Source: Acidovorax sp. RAC01
GTDB taxonomy: Bacteria > Pseudomonadota > Gammaproteobacteria > Burkholderiales > Burkholderiaceae_C
Assembly: GCF_001714725.1 (NCBI RefSeq)
Contig: NZ_CP016447.1
Coordinates: 2,371,001 to 2,435,000 of the forward strand
Direction of reading: 5' to 3'
DNA: 64,000 bases
Part shown: positions 59,365 through 64,000 of the stretch, piece after piece
How the letters are laid out: the number at the start of each line of letters is the position of its first letter
Position numbering within the stretch: the first letter of the stretch is position 1
Position numbers and translations under genes: made by a program
Notes under the pieces: generated by a model
Database searches by the model: none
What the model was told of the DNA's origin: nothing
The model's input: the letters and a program-made list of their open reading frames with translations, nothing else

Positions 59365-60354
59365 ATGAGCCTCCTAGAAGTCAAAAACCTCGTTGTCGAA
59401 TTTCCGGGCCGCCGCGGTACCCTGCGCGCCCTGGACGACATTTCCTTTTCCATCGCACCCGGCGAGATCCTGGGCGTGGTGGGAGAGTCCGGCGCCGGCA
59501 AGTCCCTCACGGGTGCGGCCATCATTGGCCTGTTGGAGCCACCGGGCCGTGTGGCCTCGGGCCAGATCCTGCTGGAAGGCAAGCGCATCGATAATCTCGG
59601 TAACGACGAGATGCGCCACATCCGCGGCCGCCACATCGGCGCGATCTTTCAAGACCCGCTGACCTCACTGAACCCGCTGTACACCGTGGGCCGCCAGCTC
59701 ACTGAAACCATCCTGGCCCACCTGCCGGTGACTCCCGCCGAAGCCCGCCAGCGCGCCATTGCGCTGCTGCAGGACACCGGCATTCCGGCAGCGGCAGAGC
59801 GCATTGACCACTACCCGCACCAGTTCTCGGGCGGCATGCGCCAGCGCGTGGTGATTGCCCTGGCCCTGGCCGCCGAGCCCAAGCTCATCGTGGCCGACGA
59901 GCCCACCACCGCGCTCGATGTGTCGATCCAGGCGCAGATCATCACGTTGCTGAAAAACATCTGCAAATCGCGCGGCGCCGCGGTGATGCTGATCACCCAC
60001 GACATGGGCGTGATCGCCGAAACCTGCGACCGCGTGGCTGTGCTGTACGCCGGGCGCGTGGCCGAGATCGGCCCCGTGCACGACGTGATCAACCGCCCCT
60101 CGCACCCTTACACCAGCGGTCTCATGGCTTCCATCCCCGACATGACGATGGACCGCGAGCGCCTCAACCAGATCGACGGAGCCATGCTCCGCCTGAATGC
60201 CATCCCCAAGGGCTGTGCCTACAACCCGCGCTGCCCCAAGACCTTTGACCGTTGCCTGGTCGAGCGCCCCGACCTGCTCGATGCAGGCACCACGCGCGCC
60301 GCCTGCTGGCTGCACGACGGCAAGTCCGCTGCGAAAGCCGGGGTGGCTGCATGA
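59365..60354 (+). CDS. dppD: Peptide ABC transporter ATPase, DppD type
   Basis: Cytoplasmic ATPase of 329 residues. Walker A GESGAGKSLTG (about 39), signature FSGGMRQRV, Walker B LIVADEPTTALD, and the switch His in ITHDMG. The C-terminal CAYNPRCPKTFDRC module is the oligopeptide-transporter extension with a conserved Cys cluster. The ATG at 59365 follows dppC closely; the end overlaps dppF (ATGA). Confidence 0.96.
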   Translation: MSLLEVKNLVVEFPGRRGTLRALDDISFSIAPGEILGVVGESGAGKSLTGAAIIGLLEPPGRVASGQILLEGKRIDNLGNDEMRHIRGRHIGAIFQDPLTSLNPLYTVGRQLTETILAHLPVTPAEARQRAIALLQDTGIPAAAERIDHYPHQFSGGMRQRVVIALALAAEPKLIVADEPTTALDVSIQAQIITLLKNICKSRGAAVMLITHDMGVIAETCDRVAVLYAGRVAEIGPVHDVINRPSHPYTSGLMASIPDMTMDRERLNQIDGAMLRLNAIPKGCAYNPRCPKTFDRCLVERPDLLDAGTTRAACWLHDGKSAAKAGVAA

Positions 60355-61394
60355 ACTCGAACACCGCTGCCCCCACCCACACAAAGACGACATCCGTGAA
60401 AAGCAAGGCACTCGTTCAGGCCCACGACCTGGCCAAAACCTTTGACGTGTCCGCCCCCTGGCTCAACCGCGTGATCGAGCGCAAGCCGCGCACGTTGCTG
60501 CATGCCGTGGATGGCGTGAGCTTCGAGATCGAAAAGGGCAAGACGCTGGCTCTGGTGGGCGAGTCCGGCTGTGGCAAAAGCACCGTGGCCCGCCTGCTGG
60601 TGGGCCTGTACGAGCCCACGCGCGGAGGCCTCACATTTGATGGCCAGGATGCGCATGCTGCCTTCAAGGGCAACAACGCCAAGGCCATGCGCCGCCGCAT
60701 CCAGATGATTTTCCAGGACCCGTACGCCAGCCTGAACCCACGCTGGCTGGTCGAAGACATCATTGGCGAGCCCCTGAAGGAGCACGGCCTCATCACCGAC
60801 GAGGCCGAGCTCAAGACCCGCGTGGGTGAGTTGCTCAAGTCGGTGGGCCTGTCGCCACTGGACATGGTCAAGTACCCGCACCAGTTCTCCGGCGGCCAGC
60901 GCCAGCGCATCTCGATTGCGCGCGCCCTGGCCACGGAGCCTGAGTTCCTGGTCTGCGACGAACCCACCAGCGCACTCGACGTGTCGGTGCAGGCGCAGGT
61001 GCTCAACATCATGAAGGACCTGCAGCGCGAGCGGCAGCTCACTTACCTGTTCATCAGCCACAACCTGGCCGTGGTGCGCCACGTGAGCGACCAGGTGGGC
61101 GTGATGTACCTGGGCCGCCTGGTGGAGCTGGCCGACAAGCACACGCTGTTTGATACGCCGCGCCACCCCTACACGCGCATGCTGCTCGATGCCATCCCCA
61201 AGATGCACGACACAGGCAAGGCCCGCACCCCCGTGCAGGGCGAGGTGCCCAACCCGCTCAATCCGCCGCCTGGCTGTGCGTTCAACCCGCGCTGTCCGCA
61301 TGTGAACGACCGCTGCCGCACAGAGCGCCCCCAGTTGCTGAGCATTGGCGGCATCCGCATCGCGTGCCACGCTGTGGAAGAAGGCCGCATTTGA
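60351..61394 (+). CDS. dppF: Peptide ABC transporter ATPase, DppF type
   Basis: Cytoplasmic ATPase of 347 residues that pairs with DppD. Walker A GESGCGKSTVAR (about 65), signature FSGGQRQRIS, Walker B LVCDEPTSALD, and CAFNPRCPHVNDRC near the C-terminus. The first 20 residues are a polar Thr/Ser/Lys-rich tail. It is the last gene of the operon; a well-preserved AT-rich repeat follows the stop. Confidence 0.96.
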   Translation: MNSNTAAPTHTKTTSVKSKALVQAHDLAKTFDVSAPWLNRVIERKPRTLLHAVDGVSFEIEKGKTLALVGESGCGKSTVARLLVGLYEPTRGGLTFDGQDAHAAFKGNNAKAMRRRIQMIFQDPYASLNPRWLVEDIIGEPLKEHGLITDEAELKTRVGELLKSVGLSPLDMVKYPHQFSGGQRQRISIARALATEPEFLVCDEPTSALDVSVQAQVLNIMKDLQRERQLTYLFISHNLAVVRHVSDQVGVMYLGRLVELADKHTLFDTPRHPYTRMLLDAIPKMHDTGKARTPVQGEVPNPLNPPPGCAFNPRCPHVNDRCRTERPQLLSIGGIRIACHAVEEGRI

Positions 61395-61397
61395 AGG

Positions 61398-61460
61398 TTT
61401 GCTATCAAAATGGTAGCTATTAGCGCTTGTCAAGCAAGCGCTAGCTGCCAATTTGATAGG
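61398..61460 (+). repeat. AT-rich dispersed repeat, copy 11 (best-preserved copy)
   Basis: Starts GTTTGCTATCAAAATGGTAGC, then a palindromic core TAGCGCTTGTCAAGCAAGCG and CTAGCTGCCAATTTGATAGG. Two inverted pairs are visible: GCTATCAAA/TTTGATAG at the ends and AGCGCTTG/CAAGCGCT in the middle, so the whole unit folds as a cruciform. It is used here as the reference for the family and lies just after dppF. Confidence 0.85.
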
Positions 61461-61634
61461 TAATTTGCCGCCCACGGGCCAGTCCCGGCGGCTCGCTGAT
61501 CACGCCACAGGCTCCTTCCGGGAGCCTGTGGCGGTTGGGTCGACCTGTGCGGGTTGCGTTTTGTTTCATGGCGCTGTCACGCGGCCACACCACCATGCAG
61601 GCTTTTGTGCGACGGAAGTCACAGGGGCTGAAAC

Positions 61635-63551
61635 ATGACGATGGGTTTGTGGACAACGAAGGCGCGCCAGGTGCGCATGGGCATGGTGGCGTTGGCGGTG
61701 GCTGGTGCACTGGCCGCTTGTGGTGGGTCAGGCAACGACGAGCAGGGCAAGCCGCTGGATTTGACCATCCTGCACATCAACGACCACCACTCCACGCTGG
61801 AGTCCCGGTCCAAAACGCTCAAGCTGAATGCGGGTGGCGCGGCGGCGGTCGATGTGGCGGTGGACGCGGGGGGCTTTCCCCGCGTGACCGCCGCGATCAG
61901 CGAGCTGGCGGCAAAGTCCACCAACGTCCTCAAGCTGCACGCGGGCGACGCGCTCACCGGCACGCTGTACTTCAACCGCGCTGGGGCTGACGGCGAGGCC
62001 GATGCCGCGTTGATGAACACCGTGTGCTTTGATGCCTTCACCCTCGGCAACCACGAGTTCGACAAGGGCGACTCGGGCCTCAAGGGCTTTCTGGACCTGC
62101 TGCGCAAGGGCACCTGCAAGACCCCGGTGCTCAGCGCCAATGTGCAGTTTGGTGCGGGCTCGGCGCTCAACGCATCGCGGGCACCGGGCTATGTCAGCCC
62201 CTCCACGGTGGTGGAGCGCGACGGCCAGAAGGTCGGCATTGTCGGCCTGACCATTGCGCAAAAGACCAAGGCATCGTCCAGCCCCGACGCAGACACCACC
62301 TTCCAGGACGAAACGGTGGCTGCCCAGCGCGAGATCGATGCACTGCGTGCCCAAGGCATCAACAAGGTCATCGTGCTCAGCCACATCGGCTACGACTATG
62401 ACAAGCAGGTGGCCGCGCGTCTGTCGGGCGTGGACGTGGTGGTGGGCGGTGATTCGCACACGCTGCTGGGGCCTGACGCGCTGCGCTCCGCCGGCGTGGG
62501 TTCGCCCGCGGGCGCTTACCCGACCCGCACCACCGACAAGGACGGCAAGCCCGTGTGCATCGTGCAGGCGTGGGAATACGCCCAGGTCGTGGGGGAGCTC
62601 AAGGTCAGCTTCGACGCCCGGGGCGAGGTGACCCAGTGCGCAGGCACGCCCCATGTGCTGATTGGCGACAACTTCACCATCGCCGGCAAGGCTGCCACCG
62701 CAGCGGAAAAGACGGCCATCCAGGCCAGCGTGGCTGCCACCGGCGTGCTGCGCGTGACGGCGCCGGCCACAGCAGCCACCACTGCATTGCAGCCCTTCAA
62801 GGACCGTGTGGCTGTCTTCAACCGCACCCAGGTGGCCGTGGTGCCCAAGGAGCTGTGCTCGCGCCGCGTGCCGGGCGGTGTGGGGTCGGTGGACTACAGC
62901 CGCTCCAGCGCGGCCTGCAACGCCGAAGGCAGCGTGAGCCTGCGCGGCGGCGATATCCAGCAACTGGTGGCACAGGCCTACCTGGACGTGGCCAACCAGA
63001 AATACGGTGGTGCCGACATCAGCCTGCAAAGCGGCGGCGGTGTGCGCATTCCCTTGCAGGGCACCGTGACGGCTGCGCAGATCATCCAGGTCTTGCCGTT
63101 TGGCAACATGCTGTTCCGCCTGGACATCACGGGCCAAGAGGTCAAGGGCATGCTCGAGGACGGCCTGGAGGCCGTGTATGGCCCCGGCGGCTCCACCGGC
63201 CCTTACCCTTACACCGGTGGCCTGCGCTTTGACGTGAACGCCGCTGCCGCCAAGGGTGAGCGCGTGACCGCCATCGAAGTGCGTAACCCCGCCACCGGCG
63301 CCTGGGGCCCGCTGGACCTGGCCCGTACCTACAAGCTGTTTGTGCTGAGCTTCAACGCCACGGGCGGCGATGGCTACAAGACACTGGCGGCCGTGCCTGC
63401 ATCGCGCCGGCTGGACATTGGCGTGCTGGATGCCGACGTGTTCTTCAGCCACATCGAGACCCTGTCCAAGGATGCCGCTACGGGCCTGCCGGTGATGACA
63501 CGCCTGCCGGTGGATCTGTACAGCACGCGCAGTTTCAAGGGCCCGAACTGA
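61635..63551 (+). CDS. 5'-nucleotidase/2',3'-cyclic phosphodiesterase family lipoprotein
   Basis: Calcineurin-like dimetal phosphoesterase of 638 residues, likely anchored in the envelope: signal peptide with lipobox LAAC (Cys29). Metal motifs are ILHINDHHS, LKLHAGDAL, LGNHEFDKG, VLSHIGYDYD and GGDSHTLLG. The C-terminal nucleotide domain has DISLQSGGGVRIPLQG, VLPFGNML, and SFNATGGDGYK. It resembles UshA and would release nucleosides and phosphate from nucleotides. ATG 61635 is chosen because it gives a proper lipoprotein signal. Confidence 0.92.
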   Translation: MTMGLWTTKARQVRMGMVALAVAGALAACGGSGNDEQGKPLDLTILHINDHHSTLESRSKTLKLNAGGAAAVDVAVDAGGFPRVTAAISELAAKSTNVLKLHAGDALTGTLYFNRAGADGEADAALMNTVCFDAFTLGNHEFDKGDSGLKGFLDLLRKGTCKTPVLSANVQFGAGSALNASRAPGYVSPSTVVERDGQKVGIVGLTIAQKTKASSSPDADTTFQDETVAAQREIDALRAQGINKVIVLSHIGYDYDKQVAARLSGVDVVVGGDSHTLLGPDALRSAGVGSPAGAYPTRTTDKDGKPVCIVQAWEYAQVVGELKVSFDARGEVTQCAGTPHVLIGDNFTIAGKAATAAEKTAIQASVAATGVLRVTAPATAATTALQPFKDRVAVFNRTQVAVVPKELCSRRVPGGVGSVDYSRSSAACNAEGSVSLRGGDIQQLVAQAYLDVANQKYGGADISLQSGGGVRIPLQGTVTAAQIIQVLPFGNMLFRLDITGQEVKGMLEDGLEAVYGPGGSTGPYPYTGGLRFDVNAAAAKGERVTAIEVRNPATGAWGPLDLARTYKLFVLSFNATGGDGYKTLAAVPASRRLDIGVLDADVFFSHIETLSKDAATGLPVMTRLPVDLYSTRSFKGPN

Positions 63552-63628
63552 AAACCGTTCTAGGGCACCGGCACATCCTCTGATGTCTGCGGGTTGGCTT
63601 CTTCCTCCCTTCACCCGCACACCCGAGA

Positions 63629-63688
63629 CCGTTCCCGCTGAGCCTGTCGAAGCGCCGCGCAAGGCTTCGACAAGCTCAGCCCGAACGG
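63629..63688. repeat. REP-like palindrome after the 5'-nucleotidase gene
   Basis: CCGTTC.CGCTGAGC.TGTCGAAGC pairs with GCTTCGACA.GCTCAGC.CGAACGG around a GCCGCGCAAG loop: about 25 bases per arm with few mismatches. This is a widespread proteobacterial palindromic element. It lies between two convergent genes and may also stop transcription. Confidence 0.85.
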
Positions 63689-63711
63689 CTCAGCGGTGCA
63701 CCGAAGCCGGA

Positions 63712-64000
63712 TCAGTGGGCCGGTGGGAATGCTGATGCCAGACCTGCAGCCCCGCCGTCTGGCCCGGCCCCGGGCAACGCCCGCCCCAGCAGGTAGTCAA
63801 TGCAGGTGCGCACCGCCCGCGTCTGGTGCCGGTCGGGCATGTAGAGCATGAACATCTGCGTGCCGAAGATGCTCAGCCGCCAGTCGTCCAGCGTGGTCAG
63901 CACCTCGCCGCTGGTCACGGCGTCCTGCACCACATAGTCGGGCACCAGCCCCACGCCCAGCCCGGCCAGGATGCCCTGGCGCAGAAACGGAAAGTGCTCC
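63712..64000 (-). CDS. LysR-type transcriptional regulator (3' end, cut by window edge)
   Basis: The last 95 codons of a gene that starts beyond the window. AGLGVGLVPDYVVQDAVTSGEV and LYMPDRHQTRAVRTCIDYLLG match the C-terminal effector domain of LysR regulators, with the GVGLVPDYVV helix-strand pattern. The final ~18 residues are Gly/Pro/Ala-rich. The DNA-binding half is missing, so the target genes are unknown. Confidence 0.85.
   Translation of the reverse strand, partial: EHFPFLRQGILAGLGVGLVPDYVVQDAVTSGEVLTTLDDWRLSIFGTQMFMLYMPDRHQTRAVRTCIDYLLGRALPGAGPDGGAAGLASAFPPAH

Overview
This window is chromosomal DNA from a high-GC betaproteobacterium. The best fit is Comamonadaceae (Acidovorax or a close relative). 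The evidence is the GC-rich, C/G-ending codon use, a meso-DAP-type MurE, an Omp32-like porin, a type II secretion operon with gspC divergent from the rest, and dispersed repeat families that I associate with this family. No rRNA, tRNA, CRISPR array, prophage or transposase was seen.

Layout. 1-302: 5' part of a cheW gene (minus strand). 552-5859: rlmI, a COG0523 zinc-type GTPase, a DksA whose zinc finger is reduced to C-T-S-A and which carries a long Ala/Lys/Pro N-terminus, and an unknown STAS-like protein. 6125-8154: hslV-hslU behind a sigma-32-like promoter. 8292-26707: a complete dcw division and cell wall cluster (mraZ-rsmH-ftsL-ftsI-murE-murF-mraY-murD-ftsW-murG-leader-murC-ddl-ftsQ-ftsA-ftsZ). 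It runs from a promoter with four 10-bp-spaced MraZ-box-like repeats to a perfect terminator, and most genes are coupled by ATGA/GTGA overlaps. 26858-34061: a chemoreceptor (minus), lpxC, a small membrane protein, a TPP riboswitch with thiC, and a second chemoreceptor. 34157-45991: an MFS exporter and a type II secretion locus (gspG-H-I-J-K-L-M-N-D-E on minus, gspC divergent). gspF is not in the locus, and the secretin carries a C-terminal SPOR domain. 46049-49158: ilvA-cobS-cobC (minus), with a candidate anti-Shine-Dalgarno small RNA upstream. 49574-52055: an OsmC-family protein, coq7 (minus) and a major porin. 52549-61394: a peptide ABC transport operon with two paralogous binding proteins and an M20 amidohydrolase placed between the permease genes. 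61635-64000: a 5'-nucleotidase lipoprotein and the 3' end of a LysR-type regulator (minus).

How the genes work together. The dcw block makes UDP-MurNAc-pentapeptide, lipid I and lipid II and builds the FtsZ/A/Q/L/I/W divisome. LpxC supplies lipid A nearby. The T2SS moves folded proteins across the outer membrane. The porin and the dpp-type transporter take up small solutes and peptides, and the amidohydrolase probably trims imported N-acyl compounds.

The most unusual points are: a second copy of the murC start codon region forming a 27-codon leader ORF between murG and murC; the GspD-SPOR fusion; at least eleven copies of an AT-rich dispersed repeat, eight of them read as in-frame coding sequence in housekeeping genes; and a possible anti-SD small RNA upstream of ilvA. 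All are inferences from sequence alone, and none has been checked against a database.
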